This document shows positions 25,622 to 33,920 of a stretch of 36,044 nt of DNA, one piece after another. The position numbers and the translations under genes were made by a program. Source of the DNA: a bacterium (GTDB lineage Bacteria; Actinomycetota; Acidimicrobiia; Spongiisociales; ZC4RG35); NCBI GenBank assembly GCA_024639335.1, contig JAHEIN010000005.1:13230-49273 (forward strand), read 5' to 3'. The notes below the pieces were generated by a model, which was given only the letters and a program-made list of their open reading frames with translations, searched no databases and was not told the DNA's origin. The stretch's first letter is position 1. Each line of letters starts with the position of its first letter.

Positions 25622-26302
25622 TCAGCCTCGAGAGATTCGAGGCTTCTCTTGCGGCCAGTGCCGGGGTTCGAGCTCGGAGACCCTGGTGACGCTGCGGTGG
25701 GAGGCGAGCAACTCCGAGAGCATGCGCTTCTTCTCGTCGGCACAGGCGACCACGAGGATCGCCTCGCCTTCTCCCCGACGCTTGAAGTCCACCTGCTCTG
25801 CGTCGGGGTCGATCCGACGGATGAACTTCAAGAGGCTCTCGAGTTTGTTGGTCTCGCCGATGTGAACCTCGAGCCGGCTCTTCACCTTCACCTTCCGCCG
25901 GGCGATCGACCGGTCCACTTCGCTCAAGCCGTACAGGGTCCCGAGGGTCACGACCGTTCCGAGTGACGCCAGCCAGTAGCTGCCCGACCCTGCGGCCATC
26001 CCGATCGACGCGGCGACCCACAGTCCGGCGGCAGTCGTCAGCCCGCTCACGAGCGCACCCTGTCGGAAGATGGCTCCAGCACCCAGGAACCCGACCCCGG
26101 TCACGATCTGCGCAGCGATCCTGGCCTCGTCCGGTCCATCGAACGAGATGATCGAGGCGAGCGAGAAGATTGCAGCGCCGACACCCACGAGCGTATGGGT
26201 GCGCAGGCCTGCCGACTTGCGAGCAGTTTCGCGTTCGTATCCGATCAGCCCGCTGCAGGTCGCCGCGAGTACCAGCCGACCAAGCATCACGAGTGGGTCC
26301 AC
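25622..26302 (-). CDS. mgtC: MgtC/SapB family membrane protein
   Basis: This 226-residue protein has the MgtC signature at its N terminus, LVLAATCSGLIGYERETARKSAGLRTHTLVGVGAA. Further membrane segments follow (IAAQIVTGVGFLGAGAIF, LVSGLTTAAGLWVAASIGMAAG, WLASLGTVVTLGTLYG). A soluble ACT-like C-terminal domain (about 145-226, KSRLEVHIGETNKLESLL) completes it. Family members are linked to growth at low magnesium and, in pathogens, survival in macrophages by acting on F1Fo ATPase. GTG 26302 is chosen because GGAGGA lies 8 nt upstream; the track ATG at 26329 is before that ribosome site. Its promoter gap carries a direct repeat also seen upstream of the two-component system. Confidence 0.9.
   Translation of the reverse strand: MDPLVMLGRLVLAATCSGLIGYERETARKSAGLRTHTLVGVGAAIFSLASIISFDGPDEARIAAQIVTGVGFLGAGAIFRQGALVSGLTTAAGLWVAASIGMAAGSGSYWLASLGTVVTLGTLYGLSEVDRSIARRKVKVKSRLEVHIGETNKLESLLKFIRRIDPDAEQVDFKRRGEGEAILVVACADEKKRMLSELLASHRSVTRVSELEPRHWPQEKPRISRG
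25624..25644 (-). terminator. Hairpin at the 3' end of mgtC
   Basis: An 8-bp perfect stem AGCCTCGA/TCGAGGCT with a 5-nt loop covers the last mgtC codons next to the stop codon. There is no T-tract after it, so it may be a weak terminator or a 3'-end stabilising structure. Between it and the tRNA promoter about 180 bases hold no gene I can support. Confidence 0.4.
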
Positions 26303-26334
26303 GGTCCGTCTCCTCCGTTTCGCGGGCATCGCTC

Positions 26335-26340
26335 ACGGTA
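26335..26340 (-). promoter_or_regulatory. Probable -10 box for mgtC
   Basis: On the minus strand TACCGT, the same hexamer as for the fusion gene, lies 32 nt before GTG 26302 and leaves room for the GGAGGA ribosome site. Confidence 0.4.
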
Positions 26341-26381
26341 TCGATCCCCGCCACGGCGTGTCGGTCGATATGGCCTCCGGG

Positions 26382-26399
26382 TTCTCAGGCTTCTTTCAG
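26382..26399. promoter_or_regulatory. Direct-repeat motif TTCTCAG-N4-CTTTCAG
   Basis: Two heptamers repeat with an 11-bp period, typical of OmpR-type regulator sites. The motif lies 40-60 bp upstream of the mgtC -10 box and also upstream of the divergent secreted-protein gene. A closer version, TTCTCAG-N4-TTCTCAG, occurs upstream of the response regulator at 29090-29107. Confidence 0.45.
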
Positions 26400-26481
26400 G
26401 TTGGCCTCACATCATTCGAATGCCGGTGACCGAATCTGTTGATGCAGGCCAAGACAAGCGAAACAACAAAGGAGGCCAGCA

Positions 26482-26967
26482 ATGCGCAAGACAGTCGCAG
26501 CCCTCACGGCGGGGGCACTCATCGCAGGCGGAGCCATGGTGGCAACCGCCCAGACCGACGACGCAGAGACCACCGACAGCCTGACCCAGGTCGTCGAAAT
26601 GAAGCGTGGAGAGCGTATCAGTTCATTCTTCAGCGACATGGTGGGCCAGGGGGTCATCTCCCAGGATCAGGCCGACACGATGCTCGCCGAGCTCGAGTCC
26701 CGGCACGAGGCCAAGGTCGCCGAGCGGGAGGAGCGCCGTGAGGCCTTCCAGGCGGCATGGGACGACGAGGTTCTCACCCTCGAAGAGCTCGAGGAGCTCG
26801 GCGCCGAGCGGATTCTCGACGGAGAGGGTCCGTTTGCCGAGGCGCTCGAAGACGGTGAGATCACCCGCGACGAGTTCGAGGCGATCCGTTCCGAGCTCGG
26901 CCCCCGGCACCGTCGCGGCCCCGGCCGTGGTTTGGGGTTCGGCGGCCCGGGTAACGACGCTTCATAG
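26482..26967 (+). CDS. Small secreted acidic protein with three short repeats
   Basis: The 161-residue protein starts with a clear Sec signal peptide (MRKTVAALTAGALIAGGAMVATAQT, cleavage probably after ATA-Q or nearby). The mature part is helical and strongly acidic. Three short units share a turn-helix pattern: GVISQDQADTMLAEL, EVLTLEELEELGAE and GEITRDEFEAIRSEL. The last resembles half of an EF-hand loop (D-G-x-I-x3-E-F) but lacks the first acidic positions, so calcium binding is doubtful. The C terminus is Gly/Arg/Pro rich. AAAGGAGG lies 6 nt before the ATG. It sits between mgtC and a two-component system, suggesting an envelope-stress or ion-related role, which is inference. The function is not recognised. 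Confidence 0.85.
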   Translation: MRKTVAALTAGALIAGGAMVATAQTDDAETTDSLTQVVEMKRGERISSFFSDMVGQGVISQDQADTMLAELESRHEAKVAEREERREAFQAAWDDEVLTLEELEELGAERILDGEGPFAEALEDGEITRDEFEAIRSELGPRHRRGPGRGLGFGGPGNDAS

Positions 26968-26978
26968 ACCTCCCTGTG

Positions 26979-27008
26979 GAACGGGCGGACTTCACGGTCC
27001 GCCCGTTC
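26979..27008. terminator. Bidirectional terminator hairpin
   Basis: A perfect 12-bp stem GAACGGGCGGAC/GTCCGCCCGTTC with loop TTCACG lies between the convergent secreted-protein and histidine-kinase genes, touching the kinase stop codon. It can serve both directions; T-tracts are short. Confidence 0.75.
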
Positions 27009-28357
27009 TACGCGTCCAGCCTGAATCCGACCTCGGCTCCACCATCGACCGGATTCCGAGCGAAGACCTCTCCGCCGTGGGACTCGACGATGTGCCGAAC
27101 GATGGACAGGCCGAGTCCCGAGCCGGGTTTCGTCCTCGCTGCGTCGCTCCGGTGGAAGCGTTCGAAAACGAGGAGTAGATCCTCATCGGGAATCCCTGGT
27201 CCGTGATCCCGGACCGCAATCGTCATGCCGTCCACATGGACTTCGATCGGATGACCGGGTTCGTTCCATGCGATTGCGTTCGAGACCAGATTGGACACCG
27301 CCCGCTCCATCTGCGAGACCCGGACCAACACCTCCACGCCCTCACCGTCGATCACTATCGGGTCGCCGGTCCGACTCTTGAACCGTCGCACCACCGTCTC
27401 GGCGAGCGCTCGCAGTCCGATCGGCTGTCGTTCCTCCCCGGTCGAGGATGCATCGGTCGAGAGATCGACCAGCTCCGTCGCCAGATTCGTGAGCTCGATC
27501 GACTCGCTGACGGCGGCATCGATCAGCTCCTGTGACTGTTCGTTCGTGAGCTCGCTGCGGCGACGCTGCAGCGTCTCGAGATTCGTCCTCAATGCAGTGA
27601 GCGGCGTGCGGAACTCGTGGCCCGCATCGGCGATCAGACGCTGCTGTTGGGCGCGGCTGGTTCGCAACGCATCGATCATCGAAGAGAAGGCTGTTGCCAG
27701 ACGGCCGATCTCGTCCGTTCGATTCGTCGTCACGGTGGCCGTGAGGTCCTCCGTCGAGGCGATGCGCTCGGCCTGATCGGTCAGTTCCTCCAACGGATCG
27801 AGCGCCCGCCGGGCCAGAGACCAACCCATCGATCCGGCGGCGAGGATGAGCACGGTCGCGATCGAGATCGATCGGCCGACCAAAGCACCGATGCTGTCCT
27901 CGATTCCTTCGATGCTGACAGCGATCTGGACCGCTCCGAGATTCCGCTCACCGCGGGGATCGCTGATTCCGGCCACGACCATGCGGAACCTCTCTCCATC
28001 GATCGTCACCGTCTCGAACAGGCGGTCCGTGGTGGAACGGGATGCGAGGTCGACGGCAGCGTCCGTGATCGGCAGCTCGTCGCCCGTGGTGTCGACGACC
28101 ACGACACCCCCGGGGCCGAGCACTCGATAGAGCGCATCGAGGTTGACCGGTGCGCGTCGCCGACCGCGCGGCTCGAACGGCGTGACCGGCCGAACGAAGT
28201 CACCTTCGGCGGTCAACGCCAAGCGCTGTTCCAGGTCGGCGTCGACCTGGGCTCGCAGGGCTCGGGCGGTGAGGATGGTGGATGCTGCCAGGACCAGCAG
28301 CGCGATCGCTGCAGTGGCGATGCCGAGAGTGAGTGCCCAGCGCCAGCGAAGGGTCAC
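27008..28357 (-). CDS. Membrane sensor histidine kinase, MprB-like
   Basis: The 449-residue kinase has two membrane segments (about 8-30 and 163-184) enclosing an extracytoplasmic sensor of about 130 residues. After the second comes a HAMP linker ([19 protein letters not shown]), HisKA with His247 in [14 protein letters not shown], and HATPase with [18 protein letters not shown] and [18 protein letters not shown]. The layout and motifs are closest to actinobacterial MprB/envelope-stress kinases. The signal is not evident. The GTG start overlaps the response-regulator stop (GTGA), so it is the second gene of the pair. Confidence 0.92.
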   Translation of the reverse strand: MTLRWRWALTLGIATAAIALLVLAASTILTARALRAQVDADLEQRLALTAEGDFVRPVTPFEPRGRRRAPVNLDALYRVLGPGGVVVVDTTGDELPITDAAVDLASRSTTDRLFETVTIDGERFRMVVAGISDPRGERNLGAVQIAVSIEGIEDSIGALVGRSISIATVLILAAGSMGWSLARRALDPLEELTDQAERIASTEDLTATVTTNRTDEIGRLATAFSSMIDALRTSRAQQQRLIADAGHEFRTPLTALRTNLETLQRRRSELTNEQSQELIDAAVSESIELTNLATELVDLSTDASSTGEERQPIGLRALAETVVRRFKSRTGDPIVIDGEGVEVLVRVSQMERAVSNLVSNAIAWNEPGHPIEVHVDGMTIAVRDHGPGIPDEDLLLVFERFHRSDAARTKPGSGLGLSIVRHIVESHGGEVFARNPVDGGAEVGFRLDA

Positions 28358-29040
28358 TTCGCCCTCGCCACATATCCGACGCCGCGCACCGTGTGGATCA
28401 GTCGCGGCTCACCTTCGGCCTCGGTCTTGCGGCGGAGGTACCCGATGTACACCTCGATCGAGTTCGAGCTGGTGGCGAAGTCGAGCCCCCAGATCCGATC
28501 GAGGATCAGATCGCGTTCCAGCACGATGTCTTCGTTGAAGACGAGCAATTCCAGCAGGTCGAACTCGGTGCGGGTGAGGTGGATCTCTCGTTCCCCGCGG
28601 AATGCCCGCCGGGCGCGGGGCTCGACGACGAGGTCGCGCAGTTTCATGACCTCCTCGGCTGCAGAGATGCCGCTCCGGCGGAGCAAGGCCCGGATCCGCG
28701 CCAGCAGCTCGTCCAGCGCGAAAGGCTTCGGGAGATAGTCGTCGGCGCCGGCGTCGAGGCCGGCCACGCGGTCGGTCACTTCGTGTCGCGCCGTCAACAT
28801 GAGAATGGGTGTCGAGTCGCCGCCGGCCCGGATCGCCCGTGCCACTTCGAGACCGGACAGCTCCGGCATCATCACATCGAGTAGCACGGCGTCGAACTGC
28901 TCGCCGGTGAGCATGTCGAGAGCGGCACGCCCGTCAGCTGCAGCCTCGACTTCGTATCCCTCGAAGCCGAGCGCCCGGCTGACCGACAGCCGGATATTCT
29001 CGTCGTCATCGACGACCAGCAGGCGTCCGTGGGTGTCCAT
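28354..29040 (-). CDS. OmpR-family response regulator, MprA-like
   Basis: The 228-residue regulator has a receiver (acidic pocket D11-D13, phospho-acceptor Asp55 in [11 protein letters not shown], Thr84, Lys106 in [13 protein letters not shown]) and a C-terminal winged helix ([22 protein letters not shown] to [15 protein letters not shown] and [12 protein letters not shown]). ATG 29040 is chosen over the track start because TAGCCT lies 8 nt upstream and the N terminus [14 protein letters not shown] is normal. A perfect direct repeat of TTCTCAG lies about 50 bp upstream of the start, a likely autoregulatory site. The kinase partner is coupled downstream. Confidence 0.94.
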   Translation of the reverse strand: MDTHGRLLVVDDDENIRLSVSRALGFEGYEVEAAADGRAALDMLTGEQFDAVLLDVMMPELSGLEVARAIRAGGDSTPILMLTARHEVTDRVAGLDAGADDYLPKPFALDELLARIRALLRRSGISAAEEVMKLRDLVVEPRARRAFRGEREIHLTRTEFDLLELLVFNEDIVLERDLILDRIWGLDFATSSNSIEVYIGYLRRKTEAEGEPRLIHTVRGVGYVARAK

Positions 29041-29048
29041 TTCGTGCG

Positions 29049-29054
29049 AGGCTA
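29049..29054 (-). promoter_or_regulatory. Leaderless -10 box for the response regulator
   Basis: On the minus strand TAGCCT ends 8 nt before ATG 29040 and no ribosome site is visible. Confidence 0.5.
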
Positions 29055-29089
29055 TCGAACACCTCTCCCCGCCAGCAGCCACTGCACGG

Positions 29090-29107
29090 TTCTCAGCGGA
29101 TTCTCAG
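29090..29107. promoter_or_regulatory. Perfect direct repeat TTCTCAG-N4-TTCTCAG
   Basis: Two identical heptamers with an 11-bp period lie about 35-52 bp upstream of the response-regulator -10 box, overlapping the last codon of thiQ. Position and period fit binding of an OmpR-type dimer, so autoregulation is likely. Confidence 0.5.
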
Positions 29108-29805
29108 ATTCCGAGGAACCGCTCGACCCACTCGTCGGCGGGCCTGGTACACAGCTGTTCCCACGTTCCCACCTGGACGATCCGGCCGCTGCGCATCAAT
29201 GCGATCCGATCTGCGATGGACCGCGCCTCGTCGTGATCGTGCGTCACGTAGATGGCAGGCGTAGCGGTCTCGTCGAGCAACTGGCCGATGTCGGACATCA
29301 GCCGATCCCTGATCAGGCGGTCGAGCGATCCCAGTGGCTCATCGAGCATGACCAGCCGGGGGCCTGGAGCGAGTGTTCGCGCCAACGCAACTCGCTGTTT
29401 CTCCCCTCCGGAGAGCCCGTCGATCCTCCGATCGGTGAAGCCCTCCATGCCGACCCAGTCCAATGCCTCGTCTACGCGGCGGCGGCACTCTTCTGAATCC
29501 ACCCCTTGCATCTCCAACCCGAAGGCGACGTTCTGACCGACCGTCCGGTGTGGGAACAGCGCGAAGCTCTGAAACATCAGACCGAAATCCCGCAGGTGCA
29601 CGGGAGTCTCGGTGATGTCGTCTCCGTCCCAGTGGACCGTCCCCCGGTCGGGTCGTTCCAGCCCTGCGACCACCCGCAGGAGGGTCGATTTCCCGCAGCC
29701 CGAAGGGCCGAGGATGGCGACCGTCTCATCTGCGACCTCCAGCGAGGCGTCGTCGACCGCAACTGCTGCGCCGAAGCGTTTCGTGACTCTGCGCACCGAC
29801 AGCAT
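29104..29805 (-). CDS. thiQ: Thiamine ABC transporter ATP-binding protein
   Basis: The 233-residue ATPase has Walker A GPSGCGKST (33-41), Q-loop GLMFQSFALFPH, signature LSGGEKQRVALARTL, Walker B LVMLDEPLGSLD and the switch histidine in YVTHDHDEA. It powers uptake through the adjacent ThiP. The ORF track starts far upstream in antisense of the permease; ATG 29805 shares one base with the thiP stop (TGATG) and gives MLSVRRVTKRFGA, a normal N terminus. The thiamine assignment rests on the operon and its TPP riboswitch. It is the last gene of the unit. Confidence 0.9.
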   Translation of the reverse strand: MLSVRRVTKRFGAAVAVDDASLEVADETVAILGPSGCGKSTLLRVVAGLERPDRGTVHWDGDDITETPVHLRDFGLMFQSFALFPHRTVGQNVAFGLEMQGVDSEECRRRVDEALDWVGMEGFTDRRIDGLSGGEKQRVALARTLAPGPRLVMLDEPLGSLDRLIRDRLMSDIGQLLDETATPAIYVTHDHDEARSIADRIALMRSGRIVQVGTWEQLCTRPADEWVERFLGI

Positions 29806-31361
29806 CAGAACTCTCCGAGCTCGCCGGCTCTCAACCGGTCGATCGAGAGGATCAGCGCAGTCGTGAGCAGCATCAGGATGACCGACAATGCCATTGCTCC
29901 GGTGAAGGTGACGGCACCTGGGCGACCCAGCAGCCGGAAGATCAGCGTCGGGATGGTCACGCTGTTTGGTCGAACGATGAACGACGTCGCTCCGAACTCT
30001 CCCAACGAGACGGCTGCGGCGAAGCCTGCCCCGACCATGGCGGCTCGTGCGACGATCGCGAGATCGACGTGGCGGAACACCTGTCGCGGCGAGGCTCCGA
30101 GCACTGCTGCCGCTTCCCTCAGGTCGGCCCTGATCGCTCGCAGCGTGGGCAGTGTCGCTCGGACGACGAATGGGACCGCCACCAACGCATGCGCCAGCGG
30201 AACCAACAGCACCGAGCCCCTCAGATCGACGGGCTCGTCGAGCGCAACCAAGAAGCCGAAGCCGATCGTGACCGCCGAGGTGCCGAGGGGGAGCATCAGG
30301 ACGGTGTCGAAGCTGGAAGCCACGACCGTCGATCCCCGGGAGATCAGCGATGCCGCCGCCATCCCGACCACGGTGGCAATGAGCGCGCCCACCACTGCGA
30401 AGAAGAGAGAGTTGGTGATCGCCTCCCCTGGGGTGATGGCGAGCCGGCCTGGATCGACCAGGAACTCCCAACCGGCGAGGCCGCCGCGAAACGAGCGGCC
30501 GACGAGCACCACTAGAGGCGCAGCGAGGAGTCCAAGCGTTCCGAAGACCACCGACCAAAGGATTGCGCGCTCGGTGTCTGATCGCGCCGGACGTAACACG
30601 CGTGCTTCCGCTGCGAGCTCCAAGCCGACGCTCCGGGTTCGCTGGTAGCGACCGTATGCCCAGAGAATGCCCACGACCCCGACCAGTTGGAGGATTGCGA
30701 GCGCGCCGGCGGCCCCGAGGTCGAGGAAGGTGGTTGCCTCCTGATAGATCTGCACCTCGATCGTGCGATAGGTCAATCCGCCAAGAATGAGCACGACGCC
30801 GAACGACGTGAACGTGAACAGGAAGACGATGGACAGCGCCGCCGCGATCGATGGGCCGAGGATGGGCAGCGTGGTCCGGACGAACGCGGTGAGGGGTGAT
30901 GCACCAAGCGAACGGGCCGCCTCGACCACTCCCCGGTCCAGTCGCGACCACACACCTCCAACCGTCCGCACCACCACGGCGACGTTGAAGAAGACGTGTG
31001 CGGCCAGAATCCCCCAGATGCTGTTCGAGAGTCCCAGCGCCACGAACGCCGATCCCACCACCACGGTCGGCAGCACGAACGGGACGGTCACCATCGCCCT
31101 GATCAGTGAGCGACCCGGGAAAGAGAAGTGCGATAGCACGGCGGTCAGGGGCATCGCCACCACGAAGGTGAGGAGTGTCGAGACCGCCGCCTGCCACAGC
31201 GTGAACCAGACGACCGACCGGGTCGATGCCGAGGTCAGCACGTCGCCGAAACCCTCGCCGACCGACATCATCAGGATCCGTGCGACGGGGTATACGAAGA
31301 GGTATCCGATGAACCCGACGGGAACGATCGCCAATGCGACCCTTCCCGCTCTCGTGCTCAC
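29805..31361 (-). CDS. thiP: Thiamine ABC transporter permease, double-length
   Basis: The 518-residue permease consists of two fused binding-protein-dependent permease halves, the usual ThiP layout. Each half ends with an EAA loop that contacts the ATPase: EAARSLGASPLTAFVRTTLP (about 155-180) and EAAAVLGASPRQVFRHVDLA (about 420-440). About twelve membrane segments are visible. GTG 31361 overlaps the thiB stop (GTGA), replacing the track start eight codons earlier. The end MALSVILMLLTTALILSIDRL is the last membrane helix. Confidence 0.92.
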   Translation of the reverse strand: MSTRAGRVALAIVPVGFIGYLFVYPVARILMMSVGEGFGDVLTSASTRSVVWFTLWQAAVSTLLTFVVAMPLTAVLSHFSFPGRSLIRAMVTVPFVLPTVVVGSAFVALGLSNSIWGILAAHVFFNVAVVVRTVGGVWSRLDRGVVEAARSLGASPLTAFVRTTLPILGPSIAAALSIVFLFTFTSFGVVLILGGLTYRTIEVQIYQEATTFLDLGAAGALAILQLVGVVGILWAYGRYQRTRSVGLELAAEARVLRPARSDTERAILWSVVFGTLGLLAAPLVVLVGRSFRGGLAGWEFLVDPGRLAITPGEAITNSLFFAVVGALIATVVGMAAASLISRGSTVVASSFDTVLMLPLGTSAVTIGFGFLVALDEPVDLRGSVLLVPLAHALVAVPFVVRATLPTLRAIRADLREAAAVLGASPRQVFRHVDLAIVARAAMVGAGFAAAVSLGEFGATSFIVRPNSVTIPTLIFRLLGRPGAVTFTGAMALSVILMLLTTALILSIDRLRAGELGEF

Positions 31362-32464
31362 GACCCGAGCACGAGCTCGGACCACTCTTCGATCCAGCGC
31401 TCGCGATTCTCCTCGACGAGCGCAGGGTCCAGCGAGATCGGCGAGGCGGGGACCAGCGTGTAGTCGATGAACTCCTGGGGGAGGTCGACGGTCTCGTTCG
31501 CCGGAAACACGAACCAGGTGAGCGGAATCAGCTCCTGGAAGGAGGGGCTGAGCATGAAGTCGATGAGGAGGCCGGCTGCGTCGGGGTGGTCGGAGCCTGA
31601 GAGGATCCCGGCGAACTCGATCTGCCGATAGCAGGTCTCGTCCACCACGCCGGTCGGAGCCTCATCGACCGGAGGATCGGCGAAGATCACCTCGGCGGGC
31701 GGCGACGACGCATAGGACACCACCAGCGGATCGTCACCGCCCCAGTGGCTGAACTCCTGGTAGTAGGCGGTATCCCAATCGGAGACGATGTTCACCCCGT
31801 TGTCCACCAGCGTCGTCCAATACTCCTGCCAGCCATCCTCTCCGAAGGTGGCGATCGTTGCGAACAGAAACGCCAGGCCCGGAGAGGACGTGGCCGGGCT
31901 CTCCACGACGAGATCGGATGCGTACTCCGGCTGGGCGAGTTGCTCGATGTTCAGCGGCGGGACCGTGTCGGTGTAGGCGGCGACGTCGTAGTTGATGCAC
32001 ACATCGCCGAAGTCGATCGGTGTGACCCGGAACTCGGGATCGAGTTCGAGGCGGTCCGGCACATCGGTCAGCAGGGACGACTCGTACGGCTCGAAGATGT
32101 CCTCCCCGAGCGCCCTGCTCAGGAAGCTGTCGTCGACGCCGAAGAGGACGTCGGCGACCGGGTTGTCCTTCGTGAGGATCGCCTGGTTGGTCATCGACCC
32201 GGCATCGCCGGCAGGCAACACCTCGACCTCTATCCCCGTGTCGGCCGTGAACGCTGCAAAGGTCTCTTCGGTGACACCTCCGGCGAAAGAGTCGTGGGAG
32301 ATGATCGTCAAGGTCTCGGGCAGATCCGTGCCTACCGTGGTCGGCGTCGTCGGTTCGCTTGTCGGGGCCGCGGCCTCGATGGTCGTCGTCGTTCCCTGGT
32401 CGGTCGTGTCGCCGCAAGCGGCCAACAGCATCCCGACTGCCAGGATCAGCGCGGTGGTGCGCAT
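31358..32464 (-). CDS. thiB: Thiamine-binding lipoprotein (periplasmic-type substrate-binding protein)
   Basis: The 368-residue lipoprotein has a signal peptide with lipobox LLAAC (Cys17), a Thr-rich tether, and an iron/thiamine-type binding fold: LTIISHDSFAGGV, DVLFGVDDSFLSRAL, TPIDFGDVCINYD, SPATSSPGLAFLFATIATFG, SDWDTAYYQEF and the ending ENRERWIEEWSELV, like ThiB of other bacteria. ATG 32464 is chosen because AGGAGG lies 6 nt upstream; the track ATG five codons earlier does not. It is the first gene after the TPP riboswitch. It delivers thiamine to ThiPQ outside the membrane. Confidence 0.93.
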   Translation of the reverse strand: MRTTALILAVGMLLAACGDTTDQGTTTTIEAAAPTSEPTTPTTVGTDLPETLTIISHDSFAGGVTEETFAAFTADTGIEVEVLPAGDAGSMTNQAILTKDNPVADVLFGVDDSFLSRALGEDIFEPYESSLLTDVPDRLELDPEFRVTPIDFGDVCINYDVAAYTDTVPPLNIEQLAQPEYASDLVVESPATSSPGLAFLFATIATFGEDGWQEYWTTLVDNGVNIVSDWDTAYYQEFSHWGGDDPLVVSYASSPPAEVIFADPPVDEAPTGVVDETCYRQIEFAGILSGSDHPDAAGLLIDFMLSPSFQELIPLTWFVFPANETVDLPQEFIDYTLVPASPISLDPALVEENRERWIEEWSELVLGS

Positions 32465-32512
32465 GGGATTCCTCCTCATTCCTCGTCAGTCGGGAGCGGG
32501 GGGATCGGCTGA

Positions 32513-32604
32513 GTACTCCCTGTCTCGGCATTACCCGTGTCAGGTCCGTACGGTCGGAGCTCCTCAGCTCCCTCTCAGCCCGGTCACACCGAGCTCCCGT
32601 GTTC
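32513..32604 (-). promoter_or_regulatory. TPP (thiamine pyrophosphate) riboswitch
   Basis: On the minus strand the conserved THI-element blocks occur in order: ACGGGAGCTC, GGGCTGAGAGGGAGC, a variable P3 hairpin GGAGCTGAGGAGCTCC, GACCTGACACGGGTAATGCC and GACAGGGAGT. These are the sites that bind the pyrimidine (CTGAGA) and pyrophosphate (ACCTGA, GGGTAATGCC) of TPP. It ends about 50 nt before the thiB ATG. High TPP should switch off thiBPQ; I see no clear terminator after it, so translational control is more likely. Confidence 0.95.
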
Positions 32605-32611
32605 GATCCGC

Positions 32612-32617
32612 AGGTTA
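32612..32617 (-). promoter_or_regulatory. -10 box of the riboswitch-thiBPQ operon
   Basis: On the minus strand TAACCT fits TANNNT and lies 7 nt before the first riboswitch base. The leader RNA would begin right at the aptamer. Confidence 0.5.
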
Positions 32618-32673
32618 GGGGGTGCCTGGGACTACTGCGCCATCGTGTTGAGCGGGCCGTTGGCCGCCGGCTA

Positions 32674-32679
32674 TAGGCT
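32674..32679 (+). promoter_or_regulatory. Leaderless -10 box for the gene at 32686
   Basis: TAGGCT, within TATAGGCT, ends 6 nt before ATG 32686. No ribosome site is present. It is divergent from the thi promoter. Confidence 0.5.
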
Positions 32680-32685
32680 CTGGGC

Positions 32686-33909
32686 ATGGCAGGCCCCCAC
32701 CTCGACCGTCCGTTCGACATCGTCGTGTTCGGCGCGACAAGCTTCGCAGGGCAGATCCTGTGTCGTCACATGGTCGATCGCCACGGAACAGATCGGGAAG
32801 TCCGATGGGGGATCGCCGGCCGCAACCCAGAGAAGCTCGAGCGGGTCGCCGAGGAGACGGGCGCCGACGTCGAGCAGATCATCGCCGAGGCGGCGAGCGA
32901 AGACGACATGGCGCGGCTCGCCGAATCCGCCCGCCTCGTGGTGTCGACCGTCGGGCCCTATGCGATGTACGGGTCGGAGCTGGTGTCGGCGGTCGCCGGC
33001 GCAGGCACCGACTATTGCGATCTCACCGGAGAGCCCCATTGGATGCAGCGAATGATCGACGCCCATTCGGTGGAGGCCGAGGCGAGCGGTGCTCGGATCG
33101 TGCACGCTTGTGGTGTCGATTCCATCCCCTCCGACCTCGGGGTGCTGTTCACCCAGCAGAAGGCGATCGAGGCGTTCGGCACACCCTGCAGCCGGATCAA
33201 GATGCGCGTCAAGGCCTTCAAAGGGGGATTCAGCGGCGGCACCGTCGGGACGATGATGAACACCATGGACGAGCTGTCGTCCGATCCTGGGCTGAGGAAG
33301 GTCCTCGGGAACCCTTACGCCATCACTCCGGAGGGGCAGCGCACCGGGGTCCGTCAACCCAATGTGACGACCCCGGTCAAAGACGAGGCGACCGGTCACT
33401 GGCTCGCGCCGTTCGTCATGGCTGCGGTCAACACCCGAGTGGTGCACCGGACGAACGCACTTCTCGGACACCCCTGGGGAGGAGACTTCCTCTACGACGA
33501 GGCGTCGATGATGGGAACCGGACCGGGTGGCCTCGCTCGCGCCTCGGCGATGTCTGCGAGTCTCGCCGGCTTCATCGGGGCCGCGGCGATCGGCCCGGCG
33601 CGCTCGCTCCTACATCGCGTGTTGCCTGACCCGGGGACCGGGCCGACGCCTGAAGAGCAGGAGAACGGTTACTTCGACTTTCGCTTCTTCGGGACGACCG
33701 AGGACGGGCGGTCGATCGCAACGAGAATCACCGGTGACCGTGATCCGGGGTATGGATCGTCTGCGAAGATGCTCGGGGAGGCGGCGTTCGCCCTGCTCGA
33801 CCAGGAAGGAGTCGGCGGCGGTTTCTGGACGCCGGCCACGGCGCTCGGTGAGTCGTTCATCGCACCCCTCACCGAAAACGCCGGTCTGTCCTTCGAGGTG
33901 CTCGGCTGA
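32686..33909 (+). CDS. Saccharopine-dehydrogenase-like / trans-acting enoyl reductase family protein
   Basis: The 407-residue protein starts with a Rossmann NAD(P)-binding motif FDIVVFGATSFAGQ (GxxxxxG type), then GIAGRNPEKL, LVVSTVGPYAMYGSELV and GTDYCDLTGE. These match the saccharopine-dehydrogenase-like family, which includes mycobacterial trans-acting enoyl reductases for polyketide lipids. The C-terminal half contains HACGVDSIPSDLG and KAFKGGFSGGTVGTMMN. A real saccharopine substrate is unlikely; the role is probably reduction of a lipid or thioester intermediate, by analogy. Neighbouring fabF would fit lipid synthesis. It is leaderless by its TAGGCT box. Confidence 0.85.
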   Translation: MAGPHLDRPFDIVVFGATSFAGQILCRHMVDRHGTDREVRWGIAGRNPEKLERVAEETGADVEQIIAEAASEDDMARLAESARLVVSTVGPYAMYGSELVSAVAGAGTDYCDLTGEPHWMQRMIDAHSVEAEASGARIVHACGVDSIPSDLGVLFTQQKAIEAFGTPCSRIKMRVKAFKGGFSGGTVGTMMNTMDELSSDPGLRKVLGNPYAITPEGQRTGVRQPNVTTPVKDEATGHWLAPFVMAAVNTRVVHRTNALLGHPWGGDFLYDEASMMGTGPGGLARASAMSASLAGFIGAAAIGPARSLLHRVLPDPGTGPTPEEQENGYFDFRFFGTTEDGRSIATRITGDRDPGYGSSAKMLGEAAFALLDQEGVGGGFWTPATALGESFIAPLTENAGLSFEVLG

Positions 33910-33920
33910 GCGTCCGGGAG

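Noticed and set aside
29806-31197. Upstream half of the 697-residue ORF 29104-31197
   Set aside because: Out-of-frame reading of thiP joined to thiQ; thiQ starts at 29805.
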